Assembly (NCBI RefSeq): GCF_030704535.1
Contig: NC_081818.1
Coordinates: forward strand, 1,377,001-1,441,000
Direction: 5' to 3'
DNA: 64,000 nucleotides
Source: Vitis vinifera
Lineage: Eukaryota > Streptophyta > Magnoliopsida > Vitales > Vitaceae
In this document: one piece after another, positions 37,685 to 47,742 of the stretch
How positions within the stretch are numbered: position 1 is the stretch's first letter
How the letters are laid out: every line of letters starts with the position of its first letter
Program-made: the position numbers and the translations under genes
Notes under the pieces: model-generated
Database searches by the model: none
What the model saw: the letters and a program-made list of their open reading frames with translations, nothing else
What the model was told of the DNA's origin: nothing

Positions 37685-39499
37685 ATGGCTAGAGATAAAA
37701 GGAAAGTTGTTATTCAAAATGACAATGAGGCTAGGCATTCCCCAAGGCAAAAGCGTGCCCGACCTCTTATGCAAAGTCGAAGTGGTGTAGTGATTAGTGA
37801 GCCTACCAAGAGGCATGTCACTAGTCAAGCCAAGCATGTAGAGGCCAGGACAAAGGCTCGTTTTGATCGTCTAGCCACTAAGAGGACTGAAGCCAATCAT
37901 GTAGAGGCTAGGACGAAGGCCCGTTTTGATCGCTCAACCACTAAGCCTACTACCACTCCTCCACATCCACAGACATCTCCTCCTACTACGAGCCCAACAT
38001 GTCCTCCATCTTTAGGAGTTTGTGCTGATGCCCCTAGGGTGGACCTATCTCGTCGGGAGTTTGGTCAAGAGTTCTCTTATGACATACAGGCTTTTAGTAC
38101 TTATGAGCCCACTGCCCAATCCATGCGTCTCCTTGATCGATACTATTTTCTCGCATTGATGGATCCTCCCCCATATTTTTATGCCGCTAGTGTACGAGAG
38201 TTTTTCTCTACCCTTGAGGATTGGAGAGGGGGGTATCGAGAGCTGCATTTTTCTATCAGGGGACGAGCTGATATTATCTCCAGTGACACCATTGCTACAG
38301 CTTTTGGTTTACCATCATCTGCTCCTCCTGAAGCACGCTTTGCACCTCAGTCACGACCAGCCTTTCCGAGGATTGCACGTATACTAGCACCTCAGGGTAC
38401 TCGTTGTCGTTCAGCCATCACTCGCCTTGAGATGCCACAGATCTTATGGTTTGTAGATCAGGTCATTAAGACCAATATTTTTCCATTTGGACACTCTACA
38501 GAGCGCTCTGGTTCAGTCTTATGGGGGTTATATCACATGTACACAGGTGAGTGGTGGAGTCCTGCTCAACTCATCATGGATACCATCATTTATTTTTTTC
38601 AGAAGGTGAAGGAGAAACAGTTAGCTTCAGCTCAAAGCTATCTCATTCCTTTGCCTCAGTTGCTCTCATACTACTTGCTCCGTCGTGGACACCAGTTACC
38701 CGAGTCTGATCGTCGTATGGCTTCTCACACTTATGTTATTGATCAGTGGGTTCGGGTGATTCATTCCGGGTCACAACTGACTACCCATGGCACTAGACGA
38801 AAGAGAGATTTGCACGTTGTTCCACTCCCACCTACTATAGAGAGCCCGCTCCCGTCTGCGCCTACTTTTGATACGAGCTTACCAGTGCTTCCTATTTCTC
38901 TTCCACCACCTCTTTCGGGTGCCCCCGAGCATACTGTTCCTATTTCTACACCAGCAGTACCAGTCTCTGATCTTCCTAGACCTTCACAGCCTCAGGTTGT
39001 TGATGCTACCTCGAGTACCTTATCGATCATGGCTCGTCTAGACACACTTCAGGAGTTATTTGTGTCTATGGATTCCCGCATTGATGCTCGCCTAAGTAAG
39101 CTGGAGACTCGGATGGATGACCTCACTTTTTCTGTACAGCAGCTCACTTCCTTGGTTATTCCATCTAGACAGAGAGGAGATTTTGTTACACCAGCTGATA
39201 CTAGCCTAGAGGTTGATGGCGGCACAGAGGTGATTGGTTCTGGCTCTAACACTAGAGCACCGACAGTAGCCCATGAGACCATGCCTATTTTACAGACATC
39301 AGGTGTTGCAGGACAGGTTGATGGTGAGATCTTCATTCGTGCGACTGACACTGGTATGGACATCATTATTCGGGATGACCCCCCTATGGCACGGGATCTT
39401 GGCAAGGCCATTACACCTATCGTGGAGATTATTGATCAGGTTACTACACCTATGCTAGAGGAGATAGCTGATGTTGTCACTCCTATCATTGGCGCCTGA
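37685..39499 (+). CDS. Second Athila ORF: accessory protein with plant-transposon-protein-like domain (604 aa)
   Basis: Function unknown; it occupies the 'env-like' position. The N-terminus is strongly basic and includes a duplicated block HVEARTKARFDR (residues about 51-62 and 74-85). A Pro/Thr-rich linker follows, then a folded region from about 115 to 355 (YYFLALMDPPPYFYAASVREF, FSIRGRADIISSDTIATAFGL, FQKVKEKQLASAQSYLIPLP). A second Pro-rich linker and a C-terminal coiled coil (RLDTLQELFVSMDSRIDARL...LETRMDDL) complete it. The middle resembles the domain often labelled 'putative plant transposon protein'. I see no signal peptide or membrane span, so a true envelope protein is unlikely. The codon series is intact. 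Confidence 0.8.
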   Translation: MARDKRKVVIQNDNEARHSPRQKRARPLMQSRSGVVISEPTKRHVTSQAKHVEARTKARFDRLATKRTEANHVEARTKARFDRSTTKPTTTPPHPQTSPPTTSPTCPPSLGVCADAPRVDLSRREFGQEFSYDIQAFSTYEPTAQSMRLLDRYYFLALMDPPPYFYAASVREFFSTLEDWRGGYRELHFSIRGRADIISSDTIATAFGLPSSAPPEARFAPQSRPAFPRIARILAPQGTRCRSAITRLEMPQILWFVDQVIKTNIFPFGHSTERSGSVLWGLYHMYTGEWWSPAQLIMDTIIYFFQKVKEKQLASAQSYLIPLPQLLSYYLLRRGHQLPESDRRMASHTYVIDQWVRVIHSGSQLTTHGTRRKRDLHVVPLPPTIESPLPSAPTFDTSLPVLPISLPPPLSGAPEHTVPISTPAVPVSDLPRPSQPQVVDATSSTLSIMARLDTLQELFVSMDSRIDARLSKLETRMDDLTFSVQQLTSLVIPSRQRGDFVTPADTSLEVDGGTEVIGSGSNTRAPTVAHETMPILQTSGVAGQVDGEIFIRATDTGMDIIIRDDPPMARDLGKAITPIVEIIDQVTTPMLEEIADVVTPIIGA

Positions 39500-39741
39500 T
39501 GATCATTTCTATATCTACCTTATTCGATATGGTTGTATACACTATGGTATTTTTGGAGCATGTTGATACTCTTATACTCTCTTTTAGATTCTCACCACTT
39601 ATGTTTCTCTATGCATACTTTTGCTACTCATCTTGTTGCTTTTGTGCAAGACTAGTTTATATGAAGTCCTCATAACAAACTTCTCATTCGATGATATTAA
39701 GGTAATATCTTCCTTTTTCCTTTCTTTTGACCTATTATTCT

Positions 39742-39780
39742 ACACATTGGGGACAATGTGTAATTTAGGTTGAGGGGGGA
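39742..39780 (+). other. Perfect 8-bp stem-loop followed by polypurine-like tract
   Basis: ACACATTG, loop GGGA, CAATGTGT, then AATTTAGGTTGAGGGGGGA. The purine part nearly repeats the true PPT context before the 3' LTR (TTTAGGTTGAGGGGGA at 40908-40923). Confidence 0.7.
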
Positions 39781-40154
39781 AGGCTTATTAGCCTATTAGC
39801 CCTAATTTTTTTCAAAAGTTTGCATGTCATCTTTGGTTAGCTAATGAGATTCTTGATTTGCCTTGGTAACTCATGGTTTATTTGGCATGAGAATGCTTTA
39901 AGTAGTATTATTTCTTTAGAATTTGAGAAAAAAATGCAGTTAGAGCAAGAGTATTAGTTCACTTACCTTATCTTTATATACCTTTAAGTGCAAAAATAGT
40001 TAGGTTGAATTCTTGGAATACCTTCAATTTTTCTTTGATGGTTATTTTCTATTTAAGACTCAAAGCACACACAAAGCACGTGTACCCTTATGGTATCTTG
40101 ATTAAGATAATTTCTTTAGCTTAAAAAGAGTTGTTCTTAAGCAATAAAATGAGG

Positions 40155-40530
40155 AAATGAAAAAAAAAAAAAAAAAAAAAAATTGAAAATGACTGATTTA
40201 AGCTTGAGCAATTATCTGAGGGGGTAATGGCCTTGTGTCTTCAAGCCCTGGTGCCCAAAACCAACTGGTTAGGAGTCATCGGTATCTTGCTCGCTACATA
40301 AGCTAAACTCAGTTTACAAAAAAAAAAAAAAAAAAAAAAGATAAATGAAAAATGAAAAAAAAAAAAAAATGTTTGGGAAATTCGACCTTGTTCTACCTTG
40401 AGCTGGGGTGATACCTGAGGGGTAAGTGGCCTATAAAGGTCCTCAATACCTGGTACCTTGGGTGAAAACTCGGGAGTTGCCGGTGGATCCCTATTAAGCC
40501 ATATAGAAGGAGATTTCCTAAACTAAGAAA
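40155..40530. repeat. Two diverged poly(A)-linked modules upstream of the 3' LTR
   Basis: Two blocks, each preceded by an A-run (about 40156-40181, 40318-40339 and 40358-40370), share the pattern TTGAGC...ATNCTGAGGGGTAA...GTGGCC...CCTGGTNCC. Non-coding. Confidence 0.55.
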
Positions 40531-40910
40531 GAAAAATCAAAATAAATTTTCCTCCTCTTTAACTTCAAGAATGATGAAATTTGAGTTTAAGAAAAAGTCT
40601 TAAGAAAAATACTATGAGGGGACACCAAAATTAAGCACATGAGGTTTAGGTGGAAAGAACCAATCAAGGGAAAATCAAGAGACACTAAGAGGAATGCTAA
40701 ACATGGATGCACATTTATGTATACGAAGATAAGGTGAGAAAACTAAGAAATTGCATATCTTGTGTCATCTTGCTCAATTCTAGGAAATTTGTCGACTCGG
40801 GTATCTTGTGTGTGAAACATGTTATGTTGAGTTAATATGATTTCATGAATCTCATTACATATTTTTCATTCTTCTTTATTCTTTTCATTTGCTAGGGACT
40901 AGCAAAGTTT

Positions 40911-40923
40911 AGGTTGAGGGGGA
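40911..40923 (+). other. Athila polypurine tract
   Basis: AGGTTGAGGGGGA immediately upstream of the 3' LTR start; primes plus-strand synthesis. Confidence 0.8.
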
Positions 40924-42745
40924 TGATTGGAGCCAAAATATGTGCTCTAATGGCACATATTCGATATGATTTGTGCACCAAAGGACATTCAAATCACCCA
41001 ACTTGACCTAAATCAATGCTAAGGCCCTAGCCATGGGTTTAATCTATACTTTGGAGATTTATCTCAGGTTCAAGGGAAGAAAATTGTGCAAATTGAATGA
41101 CTTTAGATTTTGAAAGATCAAGAAAGGGCTAAATGAGGAAATAAGTGAGTCAAGATTCATCGAATGCAAGGAAAGGCACAACAAGGATATCATGAGGTTG
41201 GAGGATGATAAATGACCATTATGGAGTAAGAAAGAAGGCAAGAAAGAATGGGAAATGAGGCATGAAGCAATATTTAGTTGCATGGAAATTTAGAACTCAA
41301 AAATCTGATGGCATTATATACTTTGACTTTGAGGACAAATTTGGAGCACTTTCTGGAGTCCATTATATACATACTATATATCGTTTCGAAGCTCGGGAAG
41401 TCAGGAGTCCAACACTTCAAACGGTTTGCAAATCGGAGCTGAAATGAAGAAGTTATGGCCATTTGAAGACAACTGCACCAAGTTGGAGGGTCATTTCGAA
41501 ATGATTTCGAAATTCAACTTATGATTTCGAAATTCAACTTATGAATTCGAAATCCACTTCGAAATGACACCAATTCCGAATTCACCCACTGCCACTTTGA
41601 TGTTCCGCCTCCTCTACCTCGGGAATTGCATCTAAAGCACTCCATCCGCCCTAGGTGGACCCCACATGACTAGGAATTACAATTTTATTATTTTTTAATC
41701 ATTTTTAGGAAATTATTTTGTAATAAGTGGCCAATGAGAGTGTGCCACATGTTAGGTAAGTGAGGATATTATATAAACTCTCTCAATTCTAGGTTTTGGG
41801 GATCTTGGATCTTGGATTTTTTTTCTGGAGTTTTTGACATTGAAGGAGGAAAAAGACGAGAACTTTGGTTTGTTTTCTTTTTCTTCTTTATTGAATATAT
41901 TGTTTTTAGTTTATTTTGATTCAAATTATGGATTTCTACCCTACTATGGATTGTGAATGTGACATCACCCCCATGAGAGGCTAAGAGCCAACTTGGGGCT
42001 TGAAGCATGAAAACCTAAGGGCTAGGAAACCTATAGGGACAATGGGTAAATTACTATAACAATGAGATTAATTATTGGTTCGGTGACAATTTATTATATT
42101 TTTTATCCTATCCTTGTGAGTTCGTTTAGGGAATGATACGATAGGTTATTACTTGATACTAGTGATTCTTGGTAATTCTTGATCATTAGTTATCCTCGTT
42201 TTCCCTACCGTTATTTGCCCCTAAACAAAGCTACAAGGAGTAGGAAGGGTTAAAAAGCCAAATCTTAAATTGATAATCAATCTCATTCATTTGATGGTTT
42301 TAGGAATCTGTTTGAAAAAGGAAAAATTAGGTTTCGGATGCAATTTTGAGTTATAGAACCCAACTTGATCGCGAGTGGCCAAGGATCCCAAAACCCTAAG
42401 ATCATATTACTTAAAATACCCTTGTTTTCTATAATTTCTATACCCTAGGTTGGATTGTGGAAAACCCCAAACTTGAATCAATTGAATTTAAAATCGATAT
42501 TCATTTTCTCTTATTAATCCAATTTATTTTACTTAGTTTCACATTATTCACATATTGTTTTTCACTTAAGGATTTAAACAAAAACAATTCATTTATTCTA
42601 GTATTGACAATTTTCATAAGCCAGTCCTTGAGAACGATACCCGGAATACTACAAAAGCCGTAGTGACTCTTTCTCTAGTTTTTCTTGACCAGAGTTACTA
42701 CGTAAAAAGGCTAAGTATTTTGGTACAATAGAGAAATTTCGGTCA
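40924..42745 (+). repeat. Athila-like 3' LTR (1822 bp)
   Basis: Same length and ends as the 5' LTR. The differences I noticed are single-base changes at about 41178, 41666, 42139 and 42247. Includes the same five-site TTCGAA cluster (about 41493-41566). Confidence 0.93.
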
Positions 42746-42750
42746 GCCTT

Positions 42751-45339
42751 CCCAAAATAAATTTTCAAAAAAACAAAGTTTGTGAAGCTTGTCAAATGGG
42801 AAAGCAAATCAAAAACTCTTTTAAAAATAAAAATTTCATTTCAACAACTAGGCATCTTGAATTGTTGCATATGGATTTATTTGGTTCCTCTAGGACACCA
42901 AGCCTTGGAGGAAAATCTTATGTTTTTGTTATTGTGGATGACTTCTCTAGATACACTTGGGTCTTATTTTTAAGTCAAAAGAATGAAGCCTTTTATGAGT
43001 TTTCAAAATTTTGCAACAAAGTTCAAAATGAAAAAGGTTTTACAATTACTTGTATAAGAAGTGATCATGAGAGAGAATTTGAAAATAATGATTTTGAAGA
43101 CTATTTCAATGAGCATAGTATTAACCACAATTTTTCGGCTCCTAAAACTCCTCAACAAAATGGGGTAATTGAAAGGAAAAATAGAACTCTTCAAGAAATG
43201 GATAGAACCATGCTAAATGAAAACAATTTACCAAAATACTTTTGGGCCGAAGCGGTTAACACTTCTTGTTATGTTTTAAATAGAATTTTCTTAAGGCTTA
43301 TTCTTAAGAAAACTCCCTATGAGCTTTGGAAAAACAAGAAACCCAACATTAGCCATTTCAAAGTATTTGGATGCAAATTCTTTATATTAAACACCAAAGA
43401 CAATCTTGGAAAATTTGATGCAAAATCGGATGTTGGAATTTTTCTTGGTTACTCAACTTTAAGTAAAGCCTTTAGAGTTTTTAACAAAAGAACCATGGTT
43501 GTTGAGGAGTCCATCCATGTTATTTTTTATGAATCTAACAATTCTTTCAAAGAAAGAGAGAGCTTTGATGATGATTTAGGCTTGGAGACCTCCATGGGAA
43601 AATTATAAATTGAAGATAGAATGCAACAAGAAGAAATTGTAGAGGATCCCAAGAAAGAAGAATCACCTTTGGCACTACCTCCCCCTCAACAAGTGCAAGG
43701 TGAATCAAGCTAAGACCTCCCTAAAGATTAAAAGTTTGTTATAAACCACCCACAAGATCAAATTATAGATAATCCATCTAGTGGGGTAAGAACTAGATCA
43801 TCTCTTGGAAATATTTACAATAATCTTGTTTTTATCTCTCAAATTGAACCTAAAAATATAAAAGATGTTCTAGTTGACGAAAATTGGATGATTGCTATGC
43901 AAGAAGAGTTAAACCAATTTGAAAGAAGTGAAGTATGGGAATTAGTGCCAAGACCTCAAAATCAAAGTGTTATTGGAACTAGATAGGTCTTTAGAAATAA
44001 AATGGATGAAAATGGCATAATTATAAGGAATAAAGCAAGATTGGTAGCCCAAGGTTTTAATCAAGAAGAAGGGATAGATTATGAAGAAACCATAGCTAGA
44101 TTGGAAGTCATTAGGATGCTACTTGTCTTTGCATGTTTTAAAGACTTTGTTTTATATCAAATGGATGTGAAAAGTGCTTTCTTAAATGACTTTATAAATG
44201 AAGAACTATATGTTGAACAACCACCCGGTTTTCAAAATTTTAACCTTCCTAATCATGTTTTTAAACTTAAAAATGCACTTTATGGTTTGAAACAAGCACC
44301 TAGAGCATGGTATGAAAGATTGAGTAAATTTCTTTTGAAAAATGGTTTTAAAATGGGAAAAAATGACACAACTCTTTTCATAAAAACCAAAGAAAATGAC
44401 ATGCTCTTAGTGAAAATATACGTTGATGATATCATTTTTGGAGCTACTAATGTCCCTCTTTGTGAAGAATTTTCTAAATGCATGCATAGCGAGTTTGAAA
44501 TAAGCATGATGGGAGAACTTAACTTCTTCCTTGGACTTCAAATCAAGCAACTAAAGGAAGGAACCTTCATCAATCAAGCAAAGTATATAAGAGATCTCCT
44601 CAAAAGGTTCAATATGGAGAAAGCCAAAACAATGAAGACTCCAATGAGTTCATCCATCAAACTTGACATGGATGAGAAAGGTAAGTCCGTCAACTCAACT
44701 ATGTATAGAGGCGTGATAGGTTCTTTGCTATATTTGACCGTTAGTAGACCCGATATCATGTACAGGGTATGCTTGTGTGCTAGATTTCAATCTTGTCCTA
44801 AAGAATCTCATTTAAGTGCCGTAAAACTTCTTAGATATTTAAAAGGGACAATGGACATAGGCTTATGGTATCCTAAGTGTGATAACTTTGAATTAATTGG
44901 ATTCTCGGATGCTGACTTTGCCGATTGTAAAGTTAAAAGGAGAAGCACTAGTGACACTTGTCATTTCCTAGGACACTCACTTGTTTCATGGCATAGTAAG
45001 AAGCAAAATTTGGTAGCTTTGTCTAAGGCGAAAACCGAATACATAGCAGCCGATTTATGTTGTGCACAAATCTTTTGGATGAAACAAACACTTAGTGATT
45101 TCAATTTGATTTTTGAGCATGTTCCTATTAAATATGATAACACTAGTGCCATAAACATTTCAAAAAATCTGGTGCAACACTCTAGGACTAAGCATATAGA
45201 GATTAGACATCATTTTCTTAGAGACCATGCACAAAAAGGTGACATTACACTTGAATTTGTAAGCATAAAAGATCAACTTGCCGATACTTTTACAAAACCT
45301 CTAAGTGAAAGCAATTTGTTGATATTAGAAGACAACTAG
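42751..45339 (+). pseudogene. Copia integrase-RT-RNase H (degenerate, 3' of the Athila insertion)
   Basis: Continues the Copia polyprotein. The integrase core has LLHMDLFG, then IRSDHEREF, then QQNGVIERKNRTLQ, giving the D, D and E positions. The GAG-pre/core end and VFGCKFF follow. After stops at 43606, 43711, 43729 and 43984 in the same frame, RT runs from 44002 with KARLVAQGFNQ, the QMDVKSAFLN block and YVDDIIFGAT. RNase H has GFSDADFADC, SKAKTEYIAA and LADTFTKPL, ending at 45339. No net frameshift separates integrase from RT. The RT part alone remains open over 445 codons. Confidence 0.88.
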
Positions 45340-45962
45340 GGGTGATTTCTTTATGATCAAATGATTGCTTGATGAATTCTTAATTGAATATACCTTATGA
45401 TTGCGTGAAATTTCATATCATATGCATCATATAGAAATAATCTTAGGAAAAATGTCAAATTTTGACCAAAAATCAAAATTCCCTTGGCATTGGACATAAA
45501 AAAATTGGGGATTTCAACTAAAAATGGCAGGGGGAGGATCACAAGACAAGAAAATGCAAAAAATTTGGATCCTTGACTGTTGACCAAGCGGTCGACCGAT
45601 TGAGGAACTTATCGACCGGTTCGTTGAGGTTGGGAATTTAAAGAGGCCCCCGCACGTTATTTCTCTCACTATTCTCCCCCTCTCTTTGAAAACTCTTCAC
45701 CTACTTGCTTCCAAAGACTATTTTAGGTTGATTCTTGGACCAATTGAAGGCTTTGGAGTGGATTTTGGGACACATTTGAGGCTAGGGTTTCAATCTGAAA
45801 CCTAGAGTTTTCAGTCTTAGGAGTGTTTTCTCTCTATACCGTGCGCCTCAAGCTTGGTTCAGCTTCATCTCCATGCGCCTAGGGCTTTGGGTTGGTGTTT
45901 GCTCTCTCTTGTTTGATTTCATTCTCCTTTTGGACTCTTCTTCTCCCTATTCCGTCCCTTGG
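45340..45962. other. Copia spacer between pol and the accessory ORF
   Basis: Non-coding. Carries another GGTCGACCGATT / TCGACCGGTT palindrome group at 45590-45625, like those in the LTR. Confidence 0.5.
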
Positions 45963-47426
45963 ATGGCTCCTAGGCAAGAGACGGGCACCTCCAGGGTTCA
46001 GGGCAAGCACCCTGCTGAGCCATCTCAGCTTGAGCAGACGGAAACTCGTCGAAAGGCTAGGTATGACACGGGTCTCTTCAGTTCCGTCGAAGACTATCAA
46101 CGATACAAGCAAAAGTTCGCTCAGAGGAAAGTCGTCCTAGGGAGAAGTATCAATTTCTCCCAACTTCAGCACTTCGAGTTTGAGGGACTCTTCAGTAGGA
46201 TGGGATGGCTACCAGTAGTGACGATTTCTTAGCCGATCTTCCCGACTCTGGTGTGGGCTTTTTATTCCCGGGTGACCTATGGGCTTGGAGGATCGGTTAT
46301 GTCCACAGTTAGAGGAGTTGAGATCAAATTGAGCTCGGAGAGTATCTGCCACATTCTCGACATTCCTTTAGTTGGACTCCGAGTGTATGAGGCCAAGGCG
46401 TGGCCCATTGTGCCGAGATTCGAGCCTAAAGAGGTTGTTCAGAGGTTGTGCGGACTCACAGATGCCTAGGGAATGGGCAAACCATCGGCACACAACCTGA
46501 CCGTGCCCAACCGAGTCCTTCATCACATGATCTGCTCCATCTTATTGCCACGAGGAGGACATCGAGACAAGGTCTCCTACCTTGAGGCATTCATTATGGA
46601 CTCGATTCTCATTGGGAGACGGATTCACATAGGATATCTGAAGATGATGCATATGATATCCTGCGTTGAGAGCACGACCCGAGTACTCCCCTACGACCGT
46701 TTCCTTACCCGAGTATTCAAGGATGTCGGGGTCGACTTGAGCAGAGAGACGAACTTCGAGGTCCCCACTAGCTATGACCCGTACGATGAGTAGTCCTTGG
46801 GGCGAATGAAGTTCGAGGAGGCACCCGATGACTCCTGGATTAGGAGAGCTGAGCGACAGGCTCGGGATCAGGGACAGATGCATCCCGGAGCAAAGAAGGA
46901 GGCCGAGATCAGAGAGATGGAGGATGGGTTAGACCCTCAGAGGGATTTTAAGTGGAGAAGACCCGAGCTTGACATTCTGCCTCCACCTCAATCAGAGGGT
47001 ATTCATGTTGAGGCCACTTTCTCCGAGCCTATGATGACTGAGTCGTCTTACACAGCAAGACCATCATCTCAACCATCATTTACCGAGCTTTTTCACATAG
47101 AGCTACCATCTCAGGCACCTCACACTCCTGATCATGCGCCTTGGATGGATGTCTCAGCTCAGATCAGCTCCCTTGGGACTCGTATGGAGGAGCTTGCTTT
47201 AGTCCATGACACTTCTTTCTACTCTATGGAGGAGCACATAGATCAGTATCAGACTGGCTTTACTTCTCGATTTGAGCGCATAGAGGAGCGTATGGATCAG
47301 TAGTAGGCTATATTCGAGCATCTCCAGTAGAGTATTGATCGCATTGAGAGTCGCTAGGCGAGTCAGCATGAAGAGATGATGGCTTACCTCCGCTCTGTGT
47401 TTCCTCCTCCACCCCCTCAGCCTTGA
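45963..47426 (+). pseudogene. Copia downstream accessory ORF, frame intact but with seven TAG stops
   Basis: From ATG 45963 to TGA 47424-47426 there are 488 codons in one frame with no frameshift, broken only by TAG at 46230, 46467, 46791, 47301, 47304, 47328 and 47355. The N-terminus is basic (RRKARYDTGLFSS), then comes a folded region (YQRYKQKFAQRKVVLGRSIN, TVRGVEIKLSSESICHIL, KVSYLEAFIMDSILIGRRIH), then a Pro/Ser-rich linker and a coiled coil (RMEEL...RFERIEERMDQ). The architecture matches the second ORF of the nested Athila element. Function unknown. Confidence 0.75.
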
Positions 47427-47742
47427 GATTATCTAGAGTTCCCCCTCAATTTCTTTTTTAGGTTCCCAAAGGGAGAGAAATATATAGGATCTAGGAGACT
47501 CTCATGCATGTCGTTGTCATCATTGTCATATCTATCTTATTTAGCATAAGTTTTTGTGTACATGTGAGGTTACCATATATATATAATATGATATTTTCAT
47601 GATCCATTGCTTCCTATTTAAATTTTCGTGTTTTACATTGTTTCCTATTAAAAATTGTTTGATTGATCCATGATTGGTTTGAGGGGGAGATTTTTTTCTC
47701 TCCTAGATAACCAAGGTTTGTCATCATAAAAAATGGGGAGAT
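47427..47742 (+). other. Copia 3' non-coding region with polypurine tract
   Basis: Spacer ending in AAATGGGGAGAT (47731-47742), directly before the 3' LTR. Confidence 0.7.

Larger units (their letters stand above)
28403..42745 (+). mobile_element. Athila-like Gypsy LTR retrotransposon, structurally complete and young
   Basis: 14,343 bp, inserted in the Copia integrase region, flanked by a perfect 5-bp duplication GCCTT (28398-28402 and 42746-42750). The two LTRs are each 1822 bp and I count only about four differences between them. The primer-binding site TGGCGCCGTTGCCGGGGA (tRNA-Asp type) and a polypurine tract are in place. It has one uninterrupted gag-pol ORF and a second long sense ORF downstream, the Athila layout. 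It has the features of a recently active and possibly still autonomous copy. Confidence 0.95.

Noticed and set aside
37685..39499. Calling the Athila second ORF an envelope gene
   Set aside because: No signal peptide, membrane span or fusion-like segment; a plant-transposon-protein-like domain and coiled coil fit better.
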